NCBI GenBank assembly: GCA_016584305.1
Contig: JACEEZ010006452.1
Span: 1 to 64,000 of the forward strand
Reading direction: 5' to 3'
DNA length: 64,000 nucleotides
Origin: Chionoecetes opilio
Taxonomy: Eukaryota > Arthropoda > Malacostraca > Decapoda > Majidae
In this document: piece after piece, positions 32,779-43,663 of the stretch
Numbering within the stretch: the first letter of the stretch is position 1
Layout: every line of letters begins with the position of its first letter
Program-made: the position numbers and the translations under genes
The notes under the pieces: generated by a model
Seen by the model: only the letters and a program-made list of their open reading frames with translations
Database searches by the model: none
Told to the model about the DNA's origin: nothing

Positions 32779-34048
32779 CAGGGAGGTCCCGAAGATACGA
32801 GCAGTTAGGTTCCACCTGGCATACTCGTAAAGCGAAATCTCGTATAGCGAAATACATAACTAATGGTAAAATATAGGTTTGGTTCCAGGACCCCATCAAA
32901 GACATGTTTTTCAAGCTAAAATAAACTACCAAACACAACAAACACACAGCGTCTATATTACCCACACTGTACTACCTATTCTGTAGAAAAAGCATTCTGA
33001 AAGAGAAAATAGCACACAAAATAACATAACTGCACATTAATTAAACATAAAACTGCAAGCAAAAAAGACGTTGTACTGTAGGGGACGCCGCGTGATGCAA
33101 GAGAGGGTAGTGTAGTGGTCCCAAGGTTGCGGCTGCACACCTTGGTGTGAAAATATAGGTAAAACACAGTAAAATTGTGAAATAAATGAGAAATAATCAC
33201 AAACACAACCAGACCGTGTAGCTATGTTGGGAGGTAAACAGTGACTGACGCTACATCAGGGATTTGGCACACTCGCCCACGACTGTTCGGGACTGGTATT
33301 AGGAAAGGTAGTAAGTATCCAGGCTCGCTCATTACTGCTTGGTATGCTGTGAAATATCATTATTCTAGGTGAATGTAGACATATAATCACATTTTAATTG
33401 CTATTATTCATACATGAGTAAAGATATAAAAATACACACAAACCTCGATTTCCCGGACTAATAGGGGGGAGCACTGGTCCGGGAACCGCAAAAGTCCGGG
33501 AATTGCAAGTAAAAAAAAAAAAAAAAAAAAAAGTCCGATGCCATTACCCACCCCCGGACGTTTATCCTACTCTAGTATTTACTGTCCGGCAACCGACAAT
33601 ATCAACTACCTCGCCGCGGACTTTAACGTCCGCTGAGCATGCTGCCACCTGGCGGGAGGCAGCAGAAAGTGTTCAATAGTCTCAAGAGACGTTCCTGCAC
33701 CAGGGGCAGTGGGGGTCAGGGGACTAACAGAGGCTGTGCAGGTGAACTGTGAGTGTCGTGTGCCGAAATGTAAACAATACGACCGCTGAGCATGCTGCCA
33801 CCTGGCGGGAGGCAGCAGAAAGTGTTCAATAGTCTCAGAAATGTTCTTGCACCAGGGGCAGTGGGAGTCAGGTGACTGACGGAGGCTGTACAGGTGAACC
33901 GTGAATGTTGTGTGCCCAAATGTAAACAATACGACCGCTGAGCATGCTGCCACCTGGCGGGAGGTGCGGACACTGACCAGGGGTGACAGGAGACGCTCGG
34001 ACCGCCGGACAACTTGGTCAATTTACGAATAGGACCAGGCATTTCCAC

Positions 34049-34093
<45 letters not shown>

Positions 34094-34814
34094 TCCGAGA
34101 CTGACATATCCCCGGACCTCGGATTTTGTCCGGCAAATCCGATATCCGGGAAATCGAGGTTTGTGTGTACTTTCAAGGTGCTCATCCACGCCTGGCAGCG
34201 CGGCTGCGGCAGCAGCATCATAAGACATTATAATCACCCCAAAATGAGATAAAAAGGAGAAAAAGTCTCCCGTAAAGTGATGAGTTATCCTTAAAATGTT
34301 GGCGTTTTCGCTCACTGTCTGGCTAGTGAAAGGTAAACAAATGATTACAAGCCAGACGCAGGCAGTGGCTGTCAAAGGCATTGCTTATTATCATGACTAT
34401 TGGTCATTATTATATATATTATATGGTTGTGAAGTGCAGTTCTATACACGTGTCACTATTTAGGTCAGTGTAGCACTGCGTGTCACCTTAGATAAGGGTG
34501 ATTTAAGGTGTTGAGGTGACAGGGAGACATAGCAGCGGCCACGCCATAACACTAATAATCACTATTTTAATCAATACACACCTTCTGCCACTAAATCACT
34601 AGCAACACAGACTACTTCCTTATATATCTTAATATCTGATACATCAAAACTCCTTAAAATCCAAGGATTCCAAAGTAAAATGAGAAAATAATAAATTATG
34701 TTGAGTTGACAATTCGAATGGCAATAAGAGGTCTGGCATGCCATTCTTGCCCGCAAATTTGTCACGCAAATGGAGTCCGTTAATTCCGAAGTCCGATAAT
34801 TTGAGGGTCGACTG
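32779..34814. mobile_element. Composite Tigger-like element interrupted by copy B
   Basis: The left edge CAGGGAGGTCCCGAAG and right edge GAGGGTCGACTG are both Tigger-like ends next to TA, but they do not match each other. The flanks of the nested insertion (33,177-33,245 and 34,382-34,814) match the interior and right half of the element at 44,423-45,212. The left end appears to come from another family, so this copy is chimeric. Confidence 0.6.
33435..34167 (-). mobile_element. Tigger-like MITE with captured LINE fragment, copy B
   Basis: Inverted relative to copies A and C. The ends CACACAAACCTCGATTTCCC and its complement GAGGTTTGTGTG are beside TA. It contains the duplicated HCPWC...ETIEHFLL segment on the minus strand (33,619-33,970) and two homopolymer runs (33,511-33,531 and 34,051-34,090). 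Confidence 0.85.
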
Positions 34815-35670
34815 TATATCATTTGTACATGTACAACACGATATACTGCAGGGTCATGCCTTGAGAACTTCCACGGGTCTAGAGTGAACGGAGAGGCCCG
34901 GGCAGCAAGATGGCGCCCATAAATTGAGTTGACGCTACTCTCTTATAAAGGTATCCTAGTTTGCCGCTGGTTTGCCAGCTCGCGCCAAAATAAGGGTATG
35001 TAAACAAAGGATAAATAATGCCTTTCCTCTTCTCTCTCCTCTTCTTGCCTCCTTAATATCTTAAAATTTCATTTCCTGCTGCTATAACTTCTGCAGCAAA
35101 TACAGGAGCATCAACCAGTTATTCTGCGAGAATAAGAATTGCCACAGCAATAAATTTTGACAGCTACTATCTTGGTAGCAATATGTGTTGTGAATCTTTC
35201 AGTAGGGGAGAGACAAAACTTATTGTGCGGGGGAACCTTACTGAACGCAGCCCTGCAGAAACAAAAACAAAAAAACAATCAACAATAACAGGGAGCCGAA
35301 GGAAAGGCAAATCCCACGTCCGCTGGAGAAGAGGCAAGCAAGAGTGCAAGACTCCATTTTGCTTTACTCCAGGTAAGTAACATCAAGCCCTGAGCCCTGA
35401 GCTCTTGGATAGAGAGTCTCTAATTAAAAATCATAACTCAAACAAATTTAACTGTAATAATAGTTAACCCGACTTTGTGGCATGACACTGGCGCCGAATG
35501 GTGGGATGTGAGTGGTGTTATTGCTGGGAGGAACATCGCCACGCAGTTGGTTAACATGTGGAGAATTTCAGTAGGGGGCCATAGCAAGATCCCCTTAGTA
35601 CTTCCAAGGAACTAAAGCACAAATAAGGTTTTTTCGTGCCCTTGATTGTCAAGTGGAGAGAATAGGAGTA
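34815..35670. repeat. Repeat R, uninterrupted copy (34,960-35,230), plus unassigned sequence
   Basis: About 270 bases with TATGTAAACAAAGG, CTGCTGCTATAACT and GACAGCTACTATCTTGGTAG match the segments on both sides of the solo LTR at 50.7 kb. This uninterrupted copy therefore shows what that site looked like before insertion. The rest of the stretch has no recognised gene. Confidence 0.6.
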
Positions 35671-36824
35671 CCGTATTTTACAGCTTGTAAGACGCACTTT
35701 TTCCCCTAAAAAATGCCCTGAAAAATACTGATGGGTCTTCCAAGACTAATGTTGTAGGAGGTTAGCTAAGGTAGCTAGTCAATTCAGCCTCTTATAAATA
35801 TGATGTAACCTCAGTACTTACCTATTACAAGTATCTCAAATACCATTAGACATTCAAATCAACTAATCTGTCCTCACCGTGGGCTATTCAAGAAATTTTT
35901 GTGATCCGTTGTACCGCGCGGCAACATACAAGAATCACCGCGGTTCACTCGACTGGTTGCGTTCACCATGCACCCCGCTCTGCCCTTATTCCATCATATT
36001 TCTTCCCAGACCATTACAGGCGAGTTTTCAGCATAACCGAGAGTAAAATACATACCCTGTGAATGCATACATGTCAGTTAAGGTCAAATTAGGTGCAAGA
36101 GGCCTTGTATGGTTGTGTTAATGGGTGAGGAGGCTGGTGGTGGTGGTGGTGGTCAGCCATTCAGCCAGCCCGCCAGGCTAGTGGCGGGACATTCAAATGT
36201 ACTCACAAGCATCACTCGGGCCCATTTTTTCTACATCAACGCCTCAGACAGGTGGCGAACACTAACAAAGCTATTATTTTAATGGCAGAAATGATAAATT
36301 AGGCTAGTAAAAGGAATTAGATATGTGTAAAACAGTCAAAATACTGATGCCGCCTTCGACTCGCTTGTGTTGGTACGTCTGCACAGATCTCCACTGGCCG
36401 GGCAGTTTAAAACAATTCTTGACTATCCCACCCGTGAAGTTACGACGGTCGTTAATATCCACCAGCCGGGACTCGGCGAGCATTCTCGAATATAGCCCCC
36501 TGTGATATTTACGACGGTACTAAGCGGGAGCCATTCCTCCTCGGCAGATTGGCGCTTACCTATCGTCTGCTAGTGTTGATGTATCATTTACCACCAGGCT
36601 GTCACGTATCACAAGCTCTTTTCAGTCCTGGAAATTATCACCCATGGCGAATTCATCAAAATGATTTACTTATACAGTAAAACCCTTATAACTGGGCACG
36701 ATAGGGGCTCTGGCCCTTGCCGAGTTATTCAATGTGCCGAGTTATTCAATGTCCTCTGATATGGGTTGAAAAAAAAGAAAAATGGAAATACAGTACATAC
36801 TGTAAAAGCATAAAAACTACACTT

Positions 36825-36995
36825 ACCAGTGAAGGGGTAGAATGTGCTGGATTTGATATCAAACTCAGCACAAATAGCACGCATGGACGCACCTGCATCC
36901 ATCCTTGCCAGCACTTTCACCTTTTCCTGCAGGCTCAGGCTCTTCAATTTCATTCCCTTCCTGCTGGAGACACCCTTGCGTGATGGAGCTGACAT
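36825..36995 (-). pseudogene. Tigger transposase N-terminal HTH fragment
   Basis: From an ATG at 36,995 the minus strand encodes MSAPSRKGVSSRKG, then LKSLSLQEKVKVLARMDAG and ICAEFDIKSSTFY. This is the CENP-B/Tigger type first helix-turn-helix. No catalytic domain follows. A second copy of the same N-terminus lies on the plus strand at 37,418-37,500 and decays sooner. Confidence 0.8.
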
Positions 36996-37673
36996 CTTGA
37001 TATACAGTACTGTATGATGTAATCCCAAAACACGTAAAATAGGTGGCAAAGTAAAGCAAAGGTCGGGTACCAGCGCGTAGGTTGAGCCGTGTTTTTGTCG
37101 TCTTAGCACCGTCTTGGATTACGAATCCCAATTCAATAACACTTGCTGAAATGTGTGTTATACTACTTTGTGATATTGTTTGCAATGTTTTGCATTGATT
37201 ATTATTTCGGCTCCTACCAAGCTTGTTGTGTTTTTGAAGCAGAAACCAATCCTTTTCCAATTTCAACAAAAAACGGAATTCGTATCCAAGACGGTGCTTG
37301 GACGACATAAACACGGCTCAGCAGCTGACAGCCTACACGCTGGTTCCCGACCTTTGCTTTACTTTGCCACCTATTTTACATGTTTTGGGATTACATCATA
37401 CAGTACTGTATTTCAAGATGTCAGCTCCATCACGCAAGGGTGTCTCCAGCAGGAAGGGAAGGAAATTGAAGAGCCTGAGCCTGCAGGAAAGGGTCAAAAG
37501 GACAAAAACACGACTTTATGCGACTGAGGATATGCCGAGTGTAAGCAAAGAGATGCAGTTATAAAATCAATATGCCGAGATACATTATTTTTTACCGACT
37601 TTCTGTTTACATGTTCACACAATAGGTTGTGAGGGCATGATATGCCGAGTGAAAACCAAGAGATGCAGTTTAA

Positions 37674-38024
37674 GGGAGGCGGTAGCAGTGTGGTTAGCTT
37701 CACCGAGTGGCGCTCTCGAAGACCCGAGTTCGATCCCGAGTGAGACCCATAAATCCACTTGAAATCTTTCTGCACCGGCGAGTGGCCTAAGAACACCCAC
37801 ATGCCCTGTTCATTAACTCTACCTTCGACTGCGAGTGCATGGGAGGACACAGGGGGGCGGCATGAGCCTCTAATTACAGGCGTCACTATAAAAATCCTGC
37901 CTGCGCCACCACGGGCGAGGGCCAACCATCACAGCCCTCGAGTGAGCCTCCAGGGCCTACCATCCCACCCCTGGAGCTCACTGCTTACACGCGCTATAGG
38001 CATAGATGTAAAAAAAAAAAAAAA
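37674..38024 (+). mobile_element. tRNA-derived SINE, full-length copy
   Basis: The tRNA-like head has a box A region (GGTAGCAGTGTGGTTAGC) and box B (GAGTTCGATCCC). The body includes GGCGGCATGAGCCTCTAAT, and the 3' end has a 14-base A run. RNA polymerase III promoter boxes are intact. Six copies or fragments of this family lie in the window. Confidence 0.9.
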
Positions 38025-38800
38025 TCAAATTCAAGAGTTATACAGTGCAGAGTTATAAGGGTTTTACTGTACTACCACATACAAGTTAGAAGTTGTACGA
38101 TGCGACAAAGAACATGGGAACAGAGCAGCAGAAAAACTCTTCGGACCACCGCCTACCGAGAAAATTGGTAGATTTTACTGCCGCCTACTGGTAGAAAATT
38201 GTTTTTTTTTTCTTAGAAAATTCTTTTCAAAATCAGAGTGCGTCTTCCAAGATGCAGCGTCTTATAAGCCATTAAATACAGTAGATTCTATAGACCTATT
38301 ACCTCTATTTCTAGCCTCAATACATTGTTTCCTAGGTCGGAGGTCTGAGCTCACCCTCACTCCCAGGTCTTTCTCACCTGATCTTTTCAGCGATACATTG
38401 CGTATGGTGTATTTATTACCAGGGTTTTCTCTACCAACATTCATAACGCTGTACTTATCAATATTAAAGTTCATCTGCCATCTGACTACCCACTCATTAA
38501 GTTTATCTAAGTCTCCCTGCAATATGTTTACATCAGACTGTGATCCAATAATCCTACCTACCTAAGTATCATCAGCAAACTTGCTGATATCACTGCTAAT
38601 CCCACTATCCAAGTCGTTGATGTAAATACAAAATAATATTGGACCCAAAACAGACCCTTGTGGAACCCCACTTGTCACCAGTCCCCATTCAGATTTAGAA
38701 CCATTAGTACTGTTGTAACCCTTTGTTGCCTATCACTTAGCTAAGATCTAATCCAACGAAGAACCTTCCCATCTATTCCATGTGCCTTAACCTTATTTAA

Positions 38801-39942
38801 CCTAAGACGTGCGCACTGGGGGTTTTCTACAGGGTCATACTGTGCGCATGTATGATGATTTTGGGACCCATTGCCAATTTCGATAAAAAGTACATCAGCG
38901 TGTAGGGAATGTTTGCGTGCATCGGCCCATATATATTTGACCCCCAAAAAAATGTCTGGGGGGGGTGGGGGAACGGTCCGTAGTTGAAAAATGGGGAGCG
39001 AATGGCACCGCGCGGCTAGATTGTCATCGAGCGGCGAGATTTCGCTGCCGAATTTTTACGCGCCCAGGGGATAGAACGAGAGGGAGGAGGGGGTGGGTTA
39101 CCGCATTAGAGGGAGGCAAGGAGTGAGTCGTGGAGAGAGTGAAGGCAGTAAACATATGCAGCTGTGTGATAATTGTGGAGGCGCCCCAGGCGTATGGATG
39201 TCTTGGGATTTTGAACCTTATGTCTAGGAGGTGTCTGGTGTTCGTTGCCACCAAGAGGTCTACAATAACATGAGTCAGGAATGGAGAGAGAGAGAGAGAG
39301 AAAGTGAGACATGCGTATGTCGTACGTATAAATGGACTTCAGAATTGCATTTTTATGCACGAGTGCGGGGGCGAGCGTACTTGCACGAGTGCGGGGCGAG
39401 CGTGTGGCGGGGTGGTGTCGAGAGTTGACATGTAGTACTATACCCACACCAATTTTTAGCCGCCTGCCTATAAACGCGCGGTTTTGGTACGCGTTCAAAA
39501 GCTCTGCTCTTAAGAGTCTCCCCGCAGTCCGCCGGGGGAACTCTTAAGAGTCTTCCCGCAGTCCGCCGGGGGAACTCTTAAGAGTCTCCCCGCCGTCCGC
39601 CGGGGGAACTCTTAAGAGTCTTCCCGCAGTCCGCCGGGGGAACTCTTAAGAGTCTCCCCGCAGTCCGCCGGGGGAACTCTTAAGAGTCTTCCCGCAGTCC
39701 GCCGGGGGAACTCTTAAGAGTCTTCCCGCAGTCCGCCGGGGGAACTCTTAAGAGTCTCCCGCAGTCCGCCGGGGGAACTCTTAAGAGTCTTCCCGCAGTC
39801 CGCCGGGGGAACTCTTAAGAGTCTCCCCGCAGTCCGCCGGGGGAACTCTTAAGAGTCTTCCCGCAGTCCGCCGGGGGAACTCTTAAGAGTCTTCCCGCAG
39901 TCCGCCGGGGGAACTCTTAAGAGTCTCCCCGCAGCTCCCGGG
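38801..39942. mobile_element. 1142-bp insertion flanked by TTAA (piggyBac-type target)
   Basis: TTAA occurs at 38,797-38,800 and 39,943-39,946. Removing the insert plus one TTAA restores the LINE reading HERLLNKVKAHG without a gap. The ends read CCTAAGACGTGCGC (left) and CCCGGGAGCTGCG (right, complement) and are not good inverted repeats. The interior has a GA microsatellite (39,284-39,304) and a 34-bp tandem array at the right end. TTAA duplication is characteristic of piggyBac, but no transposase or typical termini are seen. Confidence 0.7.
39506..39932 (+). repeat. 34-bp tandem array containing CTCTTAAGAG
   Basis: About 12.5 head-to-tail units of 34 bases, each with the palindrome CTCTTAAGAG followed by TCTTCCCGCAGTCCGCCGGG. 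The main variant is TCCCC against TTCCC. There are no spacers. Every unit contains TTAAGAGTC, identical to the nine bases at the right insertion junction. Confidence 0.95.
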
Positions 39943-40547
39943 TTAAGAGTCGCTCATGTGGTACCTTATCGAATGTCTTACTAAAGTCCAGGTATATTAT
40001 ATCAATCCTTATCATTATCTGCTGTCTCATAAACTTTCCTATGAAAAACTTAATAAATTGGTGAGACATGACCTACCCTTGGTGAATCCATGTTGTGAAT
40101 CATTGACCAAAGTATGTTTTTCTAAATGCTCTCTAATGATTTTTGAAATAATAGATTCCAATAATTTACCTACCACTGGAACCACTACTTACTGACTACC
40201 ACTCCATAAGGAATATTTTTTTTCTGTCCTGCAATTATATTCCTTACAAATAATGTATAATCCTCATCCCCTCCGACCTCACTACCAGCTGTCACCGCAC
40301 TGACCTTGGAACACTCCTTCCCCTCCATCCTACACCCGAGTTAATCCCCTCCAGGTGTCTTCTTAATCCTGCATAATTGGCCTTTCTGAAGTCAGGTACT
40401 CTATACTTATTAACACTTCTATTTCCTACTTTCCATTACACTACCCTCCCGAGTTTCGCGCTTGCTTTCTTCCGGAGGCATAGCACGAAACTCGCGGATC
40501 GCGAAACTCGGGTATTAGTAACACTGTAAAAATGCTTATTTAGTCCG

Positions 40548-40554
<7 letters not shown>

Positions 40555-40610
<56 letters not shown>

Positions 40611-40680
40611 CTACAGCGCCGTTAGGCAGTGACCTCCAGGGGTGGGATGGTAGGCCCTGGAGGTTAGTTTGAGGGCTGTG
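40555..40680 (-). mobile_element. SINE 3' fragment
   Basis: The minus strand shows the SINE tail (CCTCCAGGGCCTACCATCCC, GTAGGC), then a CA microsatellite and a poly-A run (poly-T and GT at 40,549-40,610 on the plus strand). The tRNA-like head is missing. Confidence 0.85.
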
Positions 40681-41283
40681 TACCTACCGTATTTTACAGC
40701 TTATAAGACTCACTTTTTCCCCAAGAAAATATCCTGAAAATGCCCCAAGCCCCTGTCCACCCAGCAGTGAATGGGTACTGGGTTAGCCTAGGGTTTGTGA
40801 CCCGCCTCCCGGGGTGGTGGCTTCGGCCAACACTATGTAGAGAAGAGGGAGGAGAGGAGCTTGAGTTGAGCTTGAGTTGGGAGTCACCCAGCGGATGCTG
40901 TTTTGGTCTGAGTGAGTGAGCTTGACACATATTTTGTCAGCTGATGGTTGTGTGACAGTGTTATACGGCAATAACACTGTCACAATGCCTTCCTCTCTTC
41001 TCTCCTGTCTCCTCCAGTACCTCCAGAAACCACAGTACCACACACGTCATGGTTAATCACTTATAAAGGAGTATTTTGAGGTAAATAGTAAGGAACGGCG
41101 GGGGTGTAAGGTAAGGTGCTACTTATTTCGAGGTGTTACCTATCTTATGCGACACCGGCTGTTCCTGTAGAGAAAAACACAAACAAATGGAAAAAAACAA
41201 AGCAAAACTACAAGCTATACTAAGCCTATTATAATACTATACTAAGCAGGAAGGAAGGAAGATGTGTCCCGTACGTCTCTTAT

Positions 41284-41699
41284 GGGAGGCGGTAGCAGAG
41301 TGGTTAGCGTCAAGATATATGTCAAGTTCGAGCACGAGCTTGACAGACGACCTACAAAGTGATACTAAGCAGAAAGGGTCACAAGAAGAAGTCTCCGAGT
41401 GGCGTTCTCGGTGATCCGAGTTCGATCCTTGATGAGGGCTGTAAAATCCACTTTAAATCTTTCTCTGCACTGTTGAGTGGCCTAAGAACACCCACACGCT
41501 GCCCATTAACTCTACCTTCGATTGCGAGTGCATCGGAGGACACAGGGGGCGGCATGAGCCTCTAATCACAGGCGTCACTATAGAAATTCTGTCTGCGCCA
41601 CCACGGGCGCCAAAAGGGCCAACCATCACAGCCCTCAAATTAACCTCCAGGGCCTACCATCCCACTCCTGGAGGTCACTGCCTAACGGCGCTGTAGGCA

Positions 41700-41754
<55 letters not shown>
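41284..41754 (+). mobile_element. tRNA-derived SINE with an 85-base insertion in its head
   Basis: Box A (GGTAGCAGAGTGGTTAGCGT) is followed by about 85 extra bases that include the hairpin GTCAAGTTCGAGC...GAGCTTGAC. Box B (GAGTTCGATCC), a normal body, a CA microsatellite and about 40 A residues follow. Other copies lack the insert. Confidence 0.85.
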
Positions 41755-41756
<2 letters not shown>

Positions 41757-41865
41757 CGAAACTCGGATATAATGCGCGAAAGTCGGGATGGTAAGAATTT
41801 AGGACTCAGCGCGAAACTCGAGGATCGCGAAACTCGCATAGCGTGAAACTCGGGAGGGTAGTGTA

Positions 41866-42588
41866 TAAGCAAAACCTGATTTCACAATGATCGCTGTTAG
41901 CTAACTGTCCTCCAACCTCCACCTCTGTAACGAAATCTTCCCTGTTAGTTAGTAATAAATCTTGAATATTATCTCCTGTAGTAGGCTCCTTGATTGCTTG
42001 GCTTAGAAAGTTATCCTGAACTATATTTAACAATTCCTCGGCGCCATTGTCTCCTATAATTAAATCCCAGTCCATATTCCTAAGATTAAAATCTCGTACC
42101 ACGTATAATCGATTATATCTGTAAGCCTTGCTTATTTCTTGCCATATAGGAGCTGAATCCTCTTTACATAAGTTTGGAGGCCTATACACTACACCCAAAA
42201 CCATTTTCTCAGTTCCCTCCGTAACCTCTACCCATATAGACTCTATGCTACCATCTGTTTTTATAACATTATTAACACAACACTGCAATGTATCTCTTGC
42301 ATAAAGCGCAACTCCTCCACCTCGCCTGCCAACTCTGTCCTTGTGAAATAACTTATACCCAGCTATCTCAACCTCCGGATCAAATACCTTTCCTGACATA
42401 TCCAACCATGTTTCTGTTAATGCTATTATATCAAAATCCTCTACACTATTTATTCCTTTCAGGAAATCTATCTTGTTTAAAATACTCCTACAGTTTGTAT
42501 AGTAAACCTTTAAGCAACTCCTCTTCTTCTTGTCCATTTTCCCTATATCTTTACATAACCCCCTCCTCTCTCTGTTCTTACGAATCAC
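41866..42588 (-). pseudogene. LINE ORF2, apurinic endonuclease-like domain
   Basis: The frame encodes TNCRSILNKIDFL, LTETWLD (catalytic Glu), GGGVALYARD, VYRPPN, RDFNLRNMDW and NSDHCEI (catalytic His). In intact elements the RDFN block reads GDFN; here Gly is replaced by Arg. This domain nicks target DNA for target-primed reverse transcription. The frame runs into the Tigger-like insertion at 41,863. Confidence 0.85.
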
Positions 42589-42653
42589 TTTAGTTCCCTG
42601 CCTTCTGAAACTCCTCCTAGTGTCACTGGTTTCCTTTACCCCGACCCCAGTGT

Positions 42654-43663
42654 CTAAACCCCGGTTCTCTGTCTTAAAAACGCCTGCAATGCACCTACTT
42701 CTCTTTCAAGGGATTCAGACAAGATCTGAACTCCTTTCCTCGAAAAGTGCACCCCGTCCCTGCGGTAGAGGTGGTTATGCCTGAAAAAGAGGTCCCAGTT
42801 ATCGACAAAGGCCCAGCTGTTGGCTTTGCAATGAAATGCCTGCCAGCAATGCAAAGCAATAGCCCTGGAGTACCACAAGTCGTCAGCAAAGCGTCTTGGA
42901 AGGACACCACACACCACAGGGAACCCACCCTGTCCCTAACCTTACCTACAGCTTCCTTGAACTGCCATAGCAATTCCTCACTCCTTTCACACTCAACGTC
43001 GTTTCCCCCCGCGCTCAGGCAGACGATGGGCTTGTTCCCTTGGTCCGCCATGCACTCAACTATCTTATCACTAACATAACCTATCCCCTTCCCTAGGTAA
43101 CTCACCGACTTCATACGCATCCCTTCTCTGTCACAAAACCTGCTGTCTAGGTACCTAACCTGACTGGCCTCTATAACCAAGATTTTACCTTCGGGTAGGG
43201 ATGTATCGTCTACCTTTTTACCCTTTACCTCCTCATCCTCCTCTTGCAGCCCTGAGAATACCTGAAATGAATTCATGCACACTACCTGGTCATTGTTTAC
43301 CTTTCTCTGCTTCGGGTGCGCTCCTCCATGCTCAACCACCTTCCATCCCCCATTCCCTGGTGACTTACTAGGAACGCTACCCTTAACATTCCCACCAGGT
43401 ACGCTACCCTCTGTTACCCCTCCAGGTACATCTCTCGCATGTGCCCCTCCACTCACTCCACTTGGACCTCCACCTCCACACTTAAGAGATTGTATCTCTA
43501 ACTCCTGCCTCTTCACAACACTTTTCAATTCGTTCACTTCACTTACAAAGCACATTTTCAGGTCTTCAATCGCCTCAAGAATAGACTTAAACCCTTGAGG
43601 CCCAGAACGTAATGTCCATTGTAATTTGGGTACCATTAGACGGTTGTTAGTGACTATAAGCAA
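42654..43663 (-). pseudogene. LINE ORF1 with SGNH/GDSL esterase-like domain, frameshifted
   Basis: The N-terminal part has a coiled-coil-like stretch (EAIEDLKMCFVSEVNELK) and a Gly/Pro/Val linker. It is followed by KILVIEASQVRYLDSRFC, VCLSAGGNDV (the Asn/Gly block of SGNH hydrolases) and, after a frameshift near 42,905, RRDGVHFSRKGVQ, which supplies the Asp-x-x-His pair. In CR1-type ORF1 proteins such a domain is thought to assist membrane or RNP interactions. The first SGNH serine block is not of the classical GDS form here. Confidence 0.75.

Larger units (their letters stand above)
36675..38069. mobile_element. Tigger-like element with CAGTAAAACCCTTATAAC ends
   Basis: Inverted ends CAGTAAAACCCTTATAAC and GTTATAAGGGTTTTACTG-type (right, one base different) sit beside TA. 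The interior carries two copies of the first transposase segment in opposite orientation (36,825-36,995 minus and 37,418-37,500 plus) and a SINE (37,674-38,024). Confidence 0.85.
35671..38281. mobile_element. TA-flanked element with CCGTATTTTACAGC ends
   Basis: The left end CCGTATTTTACAGCTTGTAA and the right end (TCTTATAAGCC...ATACAG) are imperfect inverted repeats beside TA. It contains a nested Tigger-like element (36,675-38,069) with a SINE inside. The right end abuts the truncated reverse transcriptase of the LINE at 38,284. The sequence from 35,700 to 36,670 holds no gene. Confidence 0.65.
38284..40436 (-). pseudogene. LINE ORF2, linker and reverse transcriptase, interrupted
   Basis: On the minus strand, 40,436-40,200 encodes the linker (VPDFRKANYAGLRRHL). 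40,195-39,947 encodes LESIISKIIREHLE, GFTKGRSC and IYLDFSKTFDKVPHERLL (motif A). The insertion at 38,801-39,942 follows. Beyond it come NKVKAHGIDGKVLRW, a decayed motif B and C region, and GDLDKLNEWVVRWQMNFN with EKDLGV (thumb). Several stops and frameshifts are present. Confidence 0.8.
40439..41863. mobile_element. Tigger-like element with CACTACCCTCCCGAG ends
   Basis: Perfect inverted ends (CACTACCCTCCCGAGTTTCG) are flanked by TA, and it sits in the LINE between endonuclease and linker. Inside are a minus SINE 3' fragment (40,555-40,680), a second Tigger-like left end (CCGTATTTTACAGCTTATAA at 40,687) and a plus SINE (41,284-41,754). A related copy starts at 62,610. Confidence 0.9.

Noticed and set aside
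33716..34381. Minus-strand 221-codon frame
   Set aside because: Runs through a poly-A tract and the captured LINE fragment of Tigger-like copy B in the wrong frame. No gene.
37674..37750. Possible tRNA gene (box A and box B present)
   Set aside because: No cloverleaf or acceptor stem. The boxes belong to the head of a SINE with body and poly-A tail repeated elsewhere.
39506..39932. Possible CRISPR-like array
   Set aside because: 34-bp units are directly tandem without spacers, in a eukaryotic transposon; it is a satellite.
40555..40610. GT microsatellite as an independent feature
   Set aside because: It is the tail of an inverted SINE 3' fragment (CA repeat before poly-A), as also seen at 41,698.
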